Shown one piece after another: positions 1-10,108 of a stretch of 64,000 nucleotides of DNA. This DNA comes from Eubacteriales bacterium. Lineage in GTDB: Bacteria > Bacillota > Clostridia > Christensenellales > CAG-138. How positions within the stretch are numbered: position 1 is the stretch's first letter; every line of letters begins with the position of its first letter. The position numbers and the translations under genes were made by a program. Location: assembly GCA_028694155.1 (NCBI GenBank), contig JAQUTY010000005.1, positions 1 through 64,000 on the forward strand, read 5' to 3'. The notes beneath the pieces are model-generated. The model saw nothing but the letters and a program-made list of their open reading frames with translations, did no database searches and was not told the origin of the DNA.

Positions 1-80
1 TGGACAAATCCTTGCTCGCACGACCCATTAACTTTTTGCACATTTCACCGTTTTATCTCATCTCTCATGATTTCACTTAA

Positions 81-116
81 AAAGAACCGTGTCTCACTCC
101 TGAAACACGGTTCTTT
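81..116 (-). terminator. Hairpin terminator downstream of the tRNA-Ser genes
   Basis: AAAGAACCGTGT / ACACGGTTCTTT inverted repeat, T-rich tail on minus strand. Confidence 0.7.
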
Positions 117-125
117 GACAGTCTG

Positions 126-147
126 AAGTGCCTATATATAGGCACTT
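126..147. repeat. Perfect 22-bp palindrome AAGTGCCTATATATAGGCACTT, possible second terminator hairpin
   Basis: Read directly; lies between tRNA-Ser and the 81-116 hairpin. Confidence 0.6.
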
Positions 148-156
148 TCGTTGTTG

Positions 157-249
157 TGGCGGAGAAGGAGGGATTCGAACCCTCGCACCAGTCACCCCAG
201 TCTACTCCCTTAGCAGGGGAGCCCCTTACAGCCACTTGGGTACTTCTCC
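157..249 (-). tRNA. tRNA-Ser(GCT) with encoded CCA and long variable arm
   Basis: Reverse complement GGAGAAGTACCCAAGTGG...CTGCTAAGG...GGTTCGAATCCCTCCTTCTCCGCCA. Confidence 0.93.
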
Positions 250-256
250 TAAACAA

Positions 257-344
257 TGGCGGAGATGGTAGGATTTGAACCCACGGTGCGTTGCCGCACA
301 ACTGATTTCAAGTCAGTCACCTTAAACCACTCGGACACATCTCC
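257..344 (-). tRNA. tRNA-Ser(TGA) with encoded CCA
   Basis: Reverse complement GGAGATGTGTCCGAGTGG...CTTGAAA...GGTTCAAATCCTACCATCTCCGCCA. Confidence 0.93.
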
Positions 345-399
345 ATCCAATCGCCTTGAAAATTATAGCAAGAAAGTTTCTGATTGTCAATGCCCGATT

Positions 400-1263
400 T
401 CAATATTCCTCAATACAAAAGCATTGTCTTGATTTGGAGCCTTTTGCTGTGATATATCCAAGCTTGCGTTGCAATTCTTCCGTGGTACATTCGTTTTGGT
501 CAGTTGCTGCAAACACACACATCGGTCGCACCTCGCCTTGCAAGTCTAAGTCGGGTGGCAGCTTTGCAGATAGTGGGAGTTTCTCTTTTTGTATGATTGC
601 ACAAAGCAGCGGAAGATAATCATTGCTGCAAAGCATTTCATCAACATATACTTCATTATCTCGCACAAAGTAAACGGCATACCCGTCTTGCGACATGACA
701 ATTTTGGCATCGTCCGACAGGTAGTCTTCCATTTTGAAAGCGAAAGCTGCCTCTTCTCGAACGATGCTGCCAAAATAGTTTCGCATAATATTTGCGTACA
801 ACTCCGACATGACCCGATAATCGTGAGCAATGAGTTTGCAGGGAGCTACGGATATTCTGTCGGCATGGAAAAATAAAGCGTCGGTACAGGGGACGAAACC
901 TAACGAAGTATATGTGTTTATGTTTACTGGCTTATTAAACGCAAGTGGAATATCCCTTTGGTGAGCATACTCCATCTGCGCCGTTATCACTCTGTGCATG
1001 TAACCTTTGTGCTCATGTCCTTGCTTTGTTGAAACACCCGAAATCATCAAGGCAGGCACTATTCCATCAGCAGTTCTAACTCTTGTGGGATAGCCATGAG
1101 AAATTGATAACAATTCTCCGTTATCGAACGAACCAAAGGAATACTCAGGCAAAAAGCGATTGTCAAAATACCAGTTCACAAACGATGGAGAATCGTCAAA
1201 GCGAGTTATCCACATGGCTCTTGCTTGATCAACGTCCGATGAGTTGAGTTGTCTTACAATCAT
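400..1263 (-). CDS. GNAT-family N-acetyltransferase
   Basis: ORF; GNAT-like GVSTKQGHEHKGYMHRVI..A and YTSLGFVP motifs. Confidence 0.65.
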   Translation of the reverse strand: MIVRQLNSSDVDQARAMWITRFDDSPSFVNWYFDNRFLPEYSFGSFDNGELLSISHGYPTRVRTADGIVPALMISGVSTKQGHEHKGYMHRVITAQMEYAHQRDIPLAFNKPVNINTYTSLGFVPCTDALFFHADRISVAPCKLIAHDYRVMSELYANIMRNYFGSIVREEAAFAFKMEDYLSDDAKIVMSQDGYAVYFVRDNEVYVDEMLCSNDYLPLLCAIIQKEKLPLSAKLPPDLDLQGEVRPMCVFAATDQNECTTEELQRKLGYITAKGSKSRQCFCIEEY

Positions 1264-2426
1264 AGCTTTCTCCTGCTGCTCGAACGATATTGAACGCTCA
1301 GCACTATTCCAACGGTTATCATTGTTGCAAGGAGGTTTGAACCGCCATAGCTTATAAGCGGCAGCGGAATACCAGTAACGGGCATAATGCCCAAATTCAT
1401 ACCTATATTCTCAAATACATGAGTGGCAAGCATTGCCGAACAGCCAACGACCAGACAACGACCATAGACATCCTTTGCCTTCTTTGCGACTACCAACCAA
1501 CGAAACAATAGAGCGAAGAACAGAGCCACAAGGAGGATTGCTCCGAAAAAGCCTAACGCCTCCCCTATGCTCGAAAAAATAAAGTCTGTATGACGTTCAG
1601 GAACATAGCCCGATTGGGACAGCGTTCCTTGGGTGAACATGCCTTTGCCCCAAAATCCACCAGAGCCGATAATCTCCTTTGCACGAATGACATTCAGCCC
1701 ATCGCCCTGAAGATCCAGCGTAGGATCGAGAAACACTCTTATGCGTGCCTTTTGAGCGTTATCAAGCAAGAATGTATATATCAGCGGCAGGCTTACTCCA
1801 CAAGCGACTGCGCCGCCTGCTATATATATCCAGCTTATCTTGGCGGCAAACAAAATGGCAACGAAGATCATTACATACACTATCGCCGTGCCCAGATCGC
1901 CTTGAAGAAGGACTAATACAAAAAGAATGGCAAAATACAGAAACGCTATCATTACGTCCGTAAAGCGAGACAGCTTGCCCTTGCGCTCAACAACATCTGC
2001 GCAAAACTTAGAAAGAGAAAGAATGAGCGTGACCTTGCATATCTCCGAAGGTTGAAATGCCATTGTTCCTATCTTGTACCAGCCCAGCACACCTCGGGTC
2101 GATTCGCCTGCAATTAAGAGCAGCAGCAAAAGCCCCACACTAATTATGTAAATTGTTCGAATGAACGGCTTATATAGATCATAATTTAGTATGGTTATTG
2201 GCACGCACACAGCAATGGAGATAATTATATTGCCAACCTGCCTTGCAAAGAACTCCGTGTTTAATCGATTCCAGAAATCCTCAAAAGACGTTTCAGTTCC
2301 ATCAAACGGATCAGATAACACATTCAAAAGAGCCACCAAGCCAAATAGAAGCAGCACAACAACAATGACGATAGTCAATACGTCAATATGCGCTGCTTTT
2401 TCTAATTTCTTGTTTTCAGCTCTCAA
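1260..2426 (-). CDS. rodA: FtsW/RodA/SpoVE family cell-shape protein, RodA-like
   Basis: Polytopic ORF; FQPSEICK, LQGDLGTA and GIPLPLISYGGSN motifs of SEDS proteins. Confidence 0.85.
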   Translation of the reverse strand: MRAENKKLEKAAHIDVLTIVIVVVLLLFGLVALLNVLSDPFDGTETSFEDFWNRLNTEFFARQVGNIIISIAVCVPITILNYDLYKPFIRTIYIISVGLLLLLLIAGESTRGVLGWYKIGTMAFQPSEICKVTLILSLSKFCADVVERKGKLSRFTDVMIAFLYFAILFVLVLLQGDLGTAIVYVMIFVAILFAAKISWIYIAGGAVACGVSLPLIYTFLLDNAQKARIRVFLDPTLDLQGDGLNVIRAKEIIGSGGFWGKGMFTQGTLSQSGYVPERHTDFIFSSIGEALGFFGAILLVALFFALLFRWLVVAKKAKDVYGRCLVVGCSAMLATHVFENIGMNLGIMPVTGIPLPLISYGGSNLLATMITVGIVLSVQYRSSSRRKL

Positions 2427-3841
2427 ATGATGTATTCGTCCTTTGCCTTTGGTGCTGATTCAAGCTCCATACGCTTTTGATCGTATCCCGGTTTGCCAAG
2501 CAACGCATAGGTAGCATTCTTTCCTTCCTCTACTCCCGGTTGATCAAAAGTGTTCAATCCCAGCAGCTCACCTGCAAACGCCGTCATGACTTCAAACATA
2601 TAGAGAAGCTGTCCAATAGTGAATGCGTTCACTTTGGGAAGCGTAATAGTGTTTGACAGGTGTCCACTCTTCATTACGGCATATGCGGTAGCACTCTGTT
2701 CCGCTTTAATCAGTTCGTTCTGGGTATGACCGCACAGAAATGATACGTCCTTAATGTCAAGGTATCCGTCCGGAATGGTAGTCTCTGTTCGGTATTGGTC
2801 GACGCCAATAAAGGTTATCACCTTGTCAAATGGACCTTCCGTATATAGCTGTACCTGAGAATGCTGGTCTGTTACGCCTAATGCCTTGACTGGCGTCTGA
2901 CCTGCATATATCTCTTTTCCATTGTTATCATAATGCTTGCCCAGCGACTCTGCCCAAAGCTGCGCATACCAGTCCGAAATGTATTTCAACGAATCGGCAT
3001 AGGGCATCATCACATGAATATTACACCCTTTTTTCATTGATGCAACCTGCATTGAAGCAAGAATATAAGCAGGATTTTCCCACACATCATCATTGCTGCA
3101 GATTTCGTCCATGTATGCAGCTCCAAAAAGCAACTCGCGAATATCAATGCCACATACGGCTGCTGCCAAAAGCCCGACAGGACAAAGCTCCGAAAATCTA
3201 CCGCCAACTCCGTCAGGAACGATAAATGTCGTTAGGTTCTCTATCTTAGCAATTTTGACTAGATTGCCCTTCTCTTTATCGGTCGTTGCAATGAGATTGG
3301 TGGAAATATCATCGCCCAACTCACGATGGAGCAGGTCGGTTACAATCAAAAGCTGTGACATCGTTTCGGACGTGCCGCCAGATTTTGTAACTACATTAAA
3401 CATTGTTCGCTCAACGTCAATTACATCCAGCAGAGCCTCCATTCGTTCGGGGTCGATGTTATCCTCCACATAGAGCTTAGGAGTTTTGCGCATGAATGAC
3501 GGCAGCTCATTATACTTTGGATGGCTTAATGCCTGATGTACCGCAATGGGGCCGAGCGCACTTCCGCCTATGCCCAGTACCACAAAACTGTCAAAATCTT
3601 CTTGAATATGCTTTGCGCATTCCTCGATTTTGGCAACAATCTCCTCTTGATTGTGAGGAAGCTCACGCCACTTCATCTGCTCACGCTTGCTATGCATTGC
3701 CGCAACTGCGCCGCTTATCGGAAGTGAGTTAATCTCTTCGATCGAAAGTCCTCTTGCGCCGACTGCATCGCTCATCATATTATTCACGTCTACTCGTATG
3801 CGCATGGAATCCTTCCAGTTTGAGTCAAGATATCTTTTCAT
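2423..3841 (-). CDS. pgi: Glucose-6-phosphate isomerase
   Basis: VVLGIGGSALGP, VVTKSGGTSETM, VGGRFSELCPVGLL motifs; start chosen at MKRYLDSNWK. Confidence 0.9.
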   Translation of the reverse strand: MKRYLDSNWKDSMRIRVDVNNMMSDAVGARGLSIEEINSLPISGAVAAMHSKREQMKWRELPHNQEEIVAKIEECAKHIQEDFDSFVVLGIGGSALGPIAVHQALSHPKYNELPSFMRKTPKLYVEDNIDPERMEALLDVIDVERTMFNVVTKSGGTSETMSQLLIVTDLLHRELGDDISTNLIATTDKEKGNLVKIAKIENLTTFIVPDGVGGRFSELCPVGLLAAAVCGIDIRELLFGAAYMDEICSNDDVWENPAYILASMQVASMKKGCNIHVMMPYADSLKYISDWYAQLWAESLGKHYDNNGKEIYAGQTPVKALGVTDQHSQVQLYTEGPFDKVITFIGVDQYRTETTIPDGYLDIKDVSFLCGHTQNELIKAEQSATAYAVMKSGHLSNTITLPKVNAFTIGQLLYMFEVMTAFAGELLGLNTFDQPGVEEGKNATYALLGKPGYDQKRMELESAPKAKDEYII

Positions 3842-3881
3842 AGCTTCGCCCTCCTGCATTGATAATTGATTTTACCACAAT

Positions 3882-4694
3882 TCATTCGTATTGTGAACAC
3901 AAATAATCCAAGTACTGATACGACTTGCGTAATTCATCGAAATTCTTATACATATCGCTATAAACTTCAATAAACATATTACCTTTGTAGCCTTTATCCT
4001 TGAGCACTTTGATGAACCGTGCAAAATCAAATTCGCCCTCCCCCGGCATTCTCAAATCAATCCTCTCACCTTTGATTGCATAATCGCAAAGATGTACGTT
4101 GATGATGTCCTCGCCCACAGCATCAATAATTTCAAACGGCGAAACGCCAATGCGAACCGCTTGCTTTATATCAAGCACGAACTTTAGCCTGTGTCCCCCA
4201 ATGCCATCGGCAAGCAACCTGCCGAACTTAGGTTCGTGGTACACGCAATAACTGACATTTTCTAGGGCTAACTGTATACCATAGCCATCTGCAATATCCA
4301 TCAGCTCGTTCATAACTGCAATAATTCTTTCCATTTGCAGATTTTTAGCTACTCCGGATAGATGGGCAGGTCCATGCATGACATAGCAAGACGCACCCAA
4401 TATCTGCCCTGCTCTCAACACTTTTTCAAAAACTTTAACTGCGTCCGCCTTTTGCCTGTCATGTATTGAAAACAGTTGGGATTCAAACTGCGTTCCTAGG
4501 GGGTGAACGGAGAACGCCCTAAGATCATTTTCCGTCATTCTGCTCCTAAGCAGCCTAGCAAAATCTTCATCGTACTCGGAATACGAGTCAAGAAATACCT
4601 CAACAAGCTCCGTGCCGAATGATTTAATTGTTGCAAATACCTCTTCAAGCGGCATTTTGCAGAACAAACTTGCGGTCGAAACCCCTATCTTCAT
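3882..4694 (-). CDS. Sugar phosphate isomerase/epimerase (xylose isomerase-like TIM barrel)
   Basis: ORF; ALENVSY, FVLDIKQAVRIG, INVHLCDY motifs. Confidence 0.75.
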   Translation of the reverse strand: MKIGVSTASLFCKMPLEEVFATIKSFGTELVEVFLDSYSEYDEDFARLLRSRMTENDLRAFSVHPLGTQFESQLFSIHDRQKADAVKVFEKVLRAGQILGASCYVMHGPAHLSGVAKNLQMERIIAVMNELMDIADGYGIQLALENVSYCVYHEPKFGRLLADGIGGHRLKFVLDIKQAVRIGVSPFEIIDAVGEDIINVHLCDYAIKGERIDLRMPGEGEFDFARFIKVLKDKGYKGNMFIEVYSDMYKNFDELRKSYQYLDYLCSQYE

Positions 4695-4867
4695 TCACAA
4701 TTCCTCGCAATAATTAGATGCTGCTATTATAACAGCCAAAAAAATGTTTGTAATGCAAAATATTTTTTAGTTTTAGTCGAATTGAGTGTTTACAAATGTC
4801 TTTTTTTCGTGTATGCTATGCGAGTAAAGAAAAATATCTTACATAATAAATTAAGGGAGCAACAAAC

Positions 4868-6340
4868 ATGATCGACTTGACAATGAATCGTGACAATTTG
4901 AAGCGTGCTATTGACAGAGCGCGTGAAAAGGGCATCATCATTCCGACATTCGCACAGATGCAGAATCCGGATCTGATACCGCAGAAGATCAAGGACCAGT
5001 TGACCGACGTAGGTCTGTGGGACATCAATCCCCTCAACTTGTTCAGAATTACATGGAGAAACAATCCTGTTGAAAAAGGCGGCGACGGCAAGTTCGGCGA
5101 TGTGAACTTCATTGAGATTCCCTCAGAACTTTCTGGTGTTAAGGCGCGCATCATTGTGCTGACCGGCAAATGGTTCCCAACCGGATGCCACAAGGTCGGT
5201 GCTTCCTTTGGCTGCTTGGCCCCAAGACTTGTTACCGGTCAGTTTGACCCCACCTATCACAAGGCAGTTTGGCCCTCTACCGGAAACTACTGCCGTGGCG
5301 GCGCATACAACTCTGCACTCTTGGCATGTAACTCCATTGCTATCCTGCCCGCAGAGATGAGCAAGGAACGCTTTGACTGGCTCAAGCAGGTCGCAGGCGA
5401 AGTTATAGCAACCCCCGGCTGCGAGTCCAACGTTAAGGAAATCTTTGACAAAACTTGGGAGCTGCGCACAACCCGTGAGGACGTAATGATATTCAATCAG
5501 TTTGAGGAAATGGGCAATCCGCTTTGGCATTATCAGGTAACCGGTAAGGCAATCTATGATGCAGTCGAGTCCATTCGTGGTCAGAAGGGTCATTTTGCAG
5601 GCGCTTGCTTTACCTCAGGTTCGGCAGGCACTATGAGTGCAGGCGACTACCTCAAGGAACAGTATCCCGATTCTAAGCTCGCCGTTGGCGAAGCTCTCCA
5701 ATGCCCCACACTGCTGAACAACGGTTTTGGCGGACACCGCATCGAGGGTATCGGTGATAAGCATGTGCCTTGGATTCACAATGTAAAGAATACCGACATG
5801 GTTATCGCCATTGACGACGAAGACAGCCAGAAGCTGCTCCGTCTCTTCAACGAACCCGAAGGTCAGAAGTATCTTGTTGAGCAGATGGGCGTTTCCGCCG
5901 ACTTCATTGATAAGCTCTCCCTGTTGGGTATCTCCGGTATTGCAAACGTTCTTTGCTGCATCAAGATGGCAAAGTACTATGAGCTCACCGAGGACGACAT
6001 CGTTGCAACAGTAGGCACAGACTCCGCAGTTATGTATCAGAGCCGCATCAAGGAACTTCAGGATGCAGATGGTCAATATACACCTTGCATGGCAGCGGCA
6101 GATTACGCAGAGCATATGCTTGGCGTGCGCACAGACAGCATGGAAGAGCTCACCTACGAGGCTCGCAAGCGTGTTCACAACCTCAAGTATTACACTTGGG
6201 TAGAGCAGCAGGGCAAGACCGTTGATGAACTGAATGCACAATGGTATGACAGAAACTACTGGACTGATATTCACAAGCAGATGAACCAAATTGATAGTCT
6301 TATCAATGAGTTTAACGAGCAGACAGGTCTGTTGAAGTAA
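4868..6340 (+). CDS. Pyridoxal-phosphate-dependent enzyme of the cysteine synthase-like (fold II) superfamily
   Basis: ORF with RBS GGGAGC; GCHKVGASFG PLP-lysine-type motif, GSAGTMSAGDYLKE, VGTDSAVMY. Confidence 0.75.
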   Translation: MIDLTMNRDNLKRAIDRAREKGIIIPTFAQMQNPDLIPQKIKDQLTDVGLWDINPLNLFRITWRNNPVEKGGDGKFGDVNFIEIPSELSGVKARIIVLTGKWFPTGCHKVGASFGCLAPRLVTGQFDPTYHKAVWPSTGNYCRGGAYNSALLACNSIAILPAEMSKERFDWLKQVAGEVIATPGCESNVKEIFDKTWELRTTREDVMIFNQFEEMGNPLWHYQVTGKAIYDAVESIRGQKGHFAGACFTSGSAGTMSAGDYLKEQYPDSKLAVGEALQCPTLLNNGFGGHRIEGIGDKHVPWIHNVKNTDMVIAIDDEDSQKLLRLFNEPEGQKYLVEQMGVSADFIDKLSLLGISGIANVLCCIKMAKYYELTEDDIVATVGTDSAVMYQSRIKELQDADGQYTPCMAAADYAEHMLGVRTDSMEELTYEARKRVHNLKYYTWVEQQGKTVDELNAQWYDRNYWTDIHKQMNQIDSLINEFNEQTGLLK

Positions 6341-6356
6341 TTGATATAGCATTAGC

Positions 6357-6387
6357 TAGAGCCGTTTGCATTTGCAGGCGGCTCTTA
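6357..6387 (+). terminator. Hairpin AGAGCCG...CGGCTCT after the PLP enzyme
   Basis: Inverted repeat followed by T-rich sequence. Confidence 0.55.
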
Positions 6388-6388
6388 A

Positions 6389-6988
6389 TTATTGCTTGAT
6401 ATTGGCAGTAGTGCTCAAGTAGTAGTAGTCGCCTTCCAGAAATGAGCTTATGTTAAATGTGTATCTTCCCCACGTCCATGAGTATTCCCCCGTGTCTTTG
6501 ATTATACGGTCAATTTGTACCATGATTGTATCAATGCGCTTTGCAGAAGCATCAGTTATCTCTCCTGCTGCTATCATTGCATCTCTAATTGCAGTATAGA
6601 CATTTTTAATGCGAGTGATTGCTTCTGCGTTGCGTGTATTTAGTTCCTCAATAATGGTACTATCCGAATCCGAAGCTGTTGGATACACCATAAGGGTAAA
6701 GTTTATTTCCTGCACGAATGAATCTTGTTCGGTGATAATTAGTTCTCCCCACAAATCGCTGACTTTGTCTGACAGTAAAGTCCCATTTACGCTGATACCT
6801 TTTTGGAGCAGTTTAGTCTCAATTAGAATGTTATCAAACAGAACTGTCTCACTTGTTTGACTGTCCTCAGTACTCTTGTTCCACTTGTTGGTGATTAAGC
6901 CGACTAAAAAGAACACTACGATTAAGGCAATTATCGCAAGTGTGTACCATCTGACTGCGCTCTTAAATTTGAATGGTTTTCTTTGCAT
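6389..6988 (-). CDS. Hypothetical membrane-anchored protein
   Basis: ORF with one N-terminal TM segment; operon-like spacing with the acyltransferase. Confidence 0.6.
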   Translation of the reverse strand: MQRKPFKFKSAVRWYTLAIIALIVVFFLVGLITNKWNKSTEDSQTSETVLFDNILIETKLLQKGISVNGTLLSDKVSDLWGELIITEQDSFVQEINFTLMVYPTASDSDSTIIEELNTRNAEAITRIKNVYTAIRDAMIAAGEITDASAKRIDTIMVQIDRIIKDTGEYSWTWGRYTFNISSFLEGDYYYLSTTANIKQ

Positions 6989-6991
6989 ACT

Positions 6992-8014
6992 CTACATGAG
7001 CCATCTGTTGACCACAGGAATTCCCGAAATGATGTAGGCAAAGCCGTATGCGGTAATGCAGCTAACAATGGCAGTAGTGGGAATAGCTAACCAAGGCATA
7101 AATGATGCTCCGTTAAGACCGAGAATCGATAATGCTTTGATGAAAAACAAGCTCATAATGAACGTACCAAGCGAGCACTTTGACACAGGAGTAACGAAGC
7201 GTTCCAGCTTATCATTCCTGTTGAGTCTTGTCGCCTTGTTGGTAAACAGCACATATATTCCGGCTGCATACAGGACAAAATTAGCAGATATAACAAACAT
7301 GGATTGGTCAAGCAGATTATGTCCGCTCGTCAAGCAGATTATCGACAATATCACAGATACGGCGGATAAAGAGTACAGCGTGACCCTAAGCCCAAGCTTT
7401 GGTGGATACGCCCGTAGATAATAGCCCAAGACCATCAGCCAAGAAAGCCCACAGAACATGTTTATATCCAAAGAAGATGAAATGTAGCTTGCTCGATATA
7501 CAACAGGGAAGTTTCTAAGCATCGGCAAAAATGATGCGAAGATAAAAGCAAGCACTAAAAAATACTCGGTAGCACGCTTGTTCTTGACCAGAAGCCGATA
7601 TATAGGCACGGTCAAGTAGACGCACAAAAAGGCAAGCACATAGCGCATATGTGGCAGGCTGCTGTATGCCACATAGATGAATCTTTTAACATCGAACTTG
7701 TAGTTCATCGCCAGAAATAAAACAGCGGTATAGGCACAAGTCCATACTGCGCCTGCCGTTAGAATCCTGAGCATTCGCATAAAATGCTTTTTGAAGGTAA
7801 AATCATGTTTGGGGTCAAGCAAGGTGTTGCCTGTAAGCATAAAGAGCAACGGCAAGCAGAAGCTTCCAATGCACATGAACACCAGCGATGACAAGCTTCC
7901 CACATCGGGAAATGTCGAATTGCACAGCGTCCGATTTGAAACAGCGCACAAGAAGAATCCGAAGATTGCCACAATCCTCAAAAAATCAAGACGAATTTCC
8001 CGTGCCCCGTTCAT
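6992..8014 (-). CDS. Acyltransferase-3 family membrane protein
   Basis: Polytopic ORF starting REIRLDFLRIVAIFGFF. Confidence 0.7.
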   Translation of the reverse strand: MNGAREIRLDFLRIVAIFGFFLCAVSNRTLCNSTFPDVGSLSSLVFMCIGSFCLPLLFMLTGNTLLDPKHDFTFKKHFMRMLRILTAGAVWTCAYTAVLFLAMNYKFDVKRFIYVAYSSLPHMRYVLAFLCVYLTVPIYRLLVKNKRATEYFLVLAFIFASFLPMLRNFPVVYRASYISSSLDINMFCGLSWLMVLGYYLRAYPPKLGLRVTLYSLSAVSVILSIICLTSGHNLLDQSMFVISANFVLYAAGIYVLFTNKATRLNRNDKLERFVTPVSKCSLGTFIMSLFFIKALSILGLNGASFMPWLAIPTTAIVSCITAYGFAYIISGIPVVNRWLM

Positions 8015-8031
8015 AATGCCCCCCTTAAAGA

Positions 8032-9033
8032 TTATTTACTGTCAAGCCCTACCTTATGATACACTTTTCTCATTGTGCGCTGAGCTATTGCCGATGCCTT
8101 TCTATCTCCCTCTTCAATTACTTTGGAGAGGTACTCCTTGTCGGAAATAATGCGGTTGTACTCAGCTTGAATTGGAGACAGCGTATCCACAACAACATCG
8201 GCGACCGTGTTCTTTAGTGAGCCATAGCCCTGCCCTTCAAAGTCTTTCACGCTCTGATCCATGCTCTTGCCCGTGCAAGCTGCATAAATGGACAGCAAGT
8301 TGGACACTCCTGCACGATTGTCAGGATCGTAAGCTATTACGCCCTCGCTATCGGTAACAGCTCGCTTAAGCTTGCGAACGATGACATCGGGCTCATCGAG
8401 AATACAGATGAACGCATTGGGATTCGGATCCGACTTGCTCATCGTCTTTTGAGGCTCTTGCAGGCTCATAATCCTTGCGCCAATCTTCGGAATGTATGGC
8501 TCGGGCAAAACAAATGTTTCGCCGTATGTGTTGTTGAATCTGGTGCACAAATCACGAGTAAGCTCAATATGCTGCTTTTGATCTGCGCCCACAGGTACTA
8601 AATCTGCCTGATACAGAAGTATGTCGGACGCCATCAGAACAGGATAGGTGAACAGTCCTGTGTTGATGTTATCAGCGTGTCTTGCGCTCTTATCCTTGAA
8701 CTGCGTCATGCGCTGTGCCTCTCCCATGTAGGTGTTGCAGCACATTACCCAGTTGAGCATGGTATGCTCAGGAATATGAGATTGAATGAACAGAATGGAT
8801 TTCTCGGGCGATATTCCGCAAGCAAGAAAGATCGCCATTGTTTCAAGGCTTCTGCGTCTTAAAACAGCAGGATCCTGCCTTACGGTAATTGCGTGCATAT
8901 TGACTACACAATAGATGCACTCATAATCGTCTTGAAGCTGCACCCAGTTTCTAAGGGCACCAAGGTAGTTGCCAATTGTTAGATTGCCCGAAGGTTGAAT
9001 CCCCGAAAAAATGCGTTTCTTTGTATTCTCCAT
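8032..9033 (-). CDS. trpS: Tryptophanyl-tRNA synthetase
   Basis: FSGIQPSGNLTIGNYLGALRNW and KTMSKSDPN (KMSKS) motifs. Confidence 0.95.
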   Translation of the reverse strand: MENTKKRIFSGIQPSGNLTIGNYLGALRNWVQLQDDYECIYCVVNMHAITVRQDPAVLRRRSLETMAIFLACGISPEKSILFIQSHIPEHTMLNWVMCCNTYMGEAQRMTQFKDKSARHADNINTGLFTYPVLMASDILLYQADLVPVGADQKQHIELTRDLCTRFNNTYGETFVLPEPYIPKIGARIMSLQEPQKTMSKSDPNPNAFICILDEPDVIVRKLKRAVTDSEGVIAYDPDNRAGVSNLLSIYAACTGKSMDQSVKDFEGQGYGSLKNTVADVVVDTLSPIQAEYNRIISDKEYLSKVIEEGDRKASAIAQRTMRKVYHKVGLDSK

Positions 9034-9051
9034 ACTTCCTCCAAAAGTATA

Positions 9052-9385
9052 TTGAGCAAGCCATAAGCCGAGTTCTGTCGAAGGACGATCATCTATCTAG
9101 ACCATTTGTTGCCAAATGGTTCATGCGATTACAAAGAGCGTGACGGGTCGCCATTAAATGCTCTCAATTCAATCTTGCACCGAGTGGGGTTTACAGGTAC
9201 GACAAGTCGCCATGTCGTCGGTGAGCTCTTACCTCGCCTTTCCATCCTTACCTCGCAAAGCGGGGCGGTATATTTCTGTTGCACTATCCTTGGAGTCGCC
9301 TCCACCGGGTGTTACCCGGCACTCTTCCCTGTGGTGCTCGGACTTTCCTCACCCCTTAGGGGCGCGATCGTCTGACTTACTCAAT
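9052..9385 (-). ncRNA. rnpB: RNase P RNA, bacterial type A-like
   Basis: Reverse complement has GAGGAAAGTCCGAGC...CACAGGGAAGAGTGCCGGGTAACACCCGG...ACAGAACTCGGCTTATGG hallmark segments; ends approximate. Confidence 0.9.
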
Positions 9386-9391
9386 AATATT

Positions 9392-10108
9392 TTATTTTGA
9401 ATATAACAACCTGCCGCAGTTCTCGCACTCTGCTACCACGTCAGGATTTGCCAACTTTTTAAGCATCAAAATGGGCAGAGACATATTGCATCCGCTGCAC
9501 TTTGAATTTACTATTGGTACAACGGGCAGTGGGTAGTGTTCACGCGCCCTTCTGTATTTTTGCATCAAAACCGCATCTACCCCTGCTTCAAGGTTTGTCA
9601 TCTGCTTTGTGCAATCGTCAATTACTTCTGCACTAGCCTTCTTTTCCTCATCGCATACCAGTCTCAAGGCATCATATTCCTTTTTCGCTTTACCTGCAAT
9701 CTGCCTTGTCTTTTGATAGTCCTCAAGAATCTTGGTCATGTTGGCAAGGAGCTGCTTAATCTCTTTTTCAAGGTTAGCACTTTCACGATTTATCTTCTCT
9801 ATATCCTTGCGAAGCTCAGCCATCTCCTCCGCAGTTGCTTCCTCGTCCTGCTTTAGAATGTCAAGTTCACCGCTTTCCAGTTCAAAGCGTCTTGACAAGG
9901 CATCGCTTTGGGAGTTCAAGCGTGTAAGTGCCGCTACTGCAAGCTCAGTATCCTCGGATGCCTTAGCAATGGCAGCCTGCTGTTCCTTTAGCAGCTTATA
10001 CAGCTTGTTCAACTTCTGTCGATTTTCCGTACTGCGAACAGCCTTTTCTAGCTGTTGCTTCTTAGTATCAGCTTCCTGATACTGCAATAATGCGTCTATC
10101 TTACTCAT
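9392..10108 (-). CDS. Coiled-coil plus C4 zinc-ribbon protein
   Basis: Coiled-coil region followed by CSGCNMSL...CENCGRLLY. Confidence 0.75.
   Translation of the reverse strand: MSKIDALLQYQEADTKKQQLEKAVRSTENRQKLNKLYKLLKEQQAAIAKASEDTELAVAALTRLNSQSDALSRRFELESGELDILKQDEEATAEEMAELRKDIEKINRESANLEKEIKQLLANMTKILEDYQKTRQIAGKAKKEYDALRLVCDEEKKASAEVIDDCTKQMTNLEAGVDAVLMQKYRRAREHYPLPVVPIVNSKCSGCNMSLPILMLKKLANPDVVAECENCGRLLYSK

Noticed and set aside
77-301. 74-aa ORF at the left end
   Set aside because: Overlaps two tRNA-Ser genes and their terminator.
5615-6352. 245-aa minus-strand ORF opposite the PLP enzyme
   Set aside because: Shadow ORF of a well-supported gene.
9106-9375. Plus-strand ORFs at 9106 and 9158
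   Set aside because: They lie on the complement of RNase P RNA.
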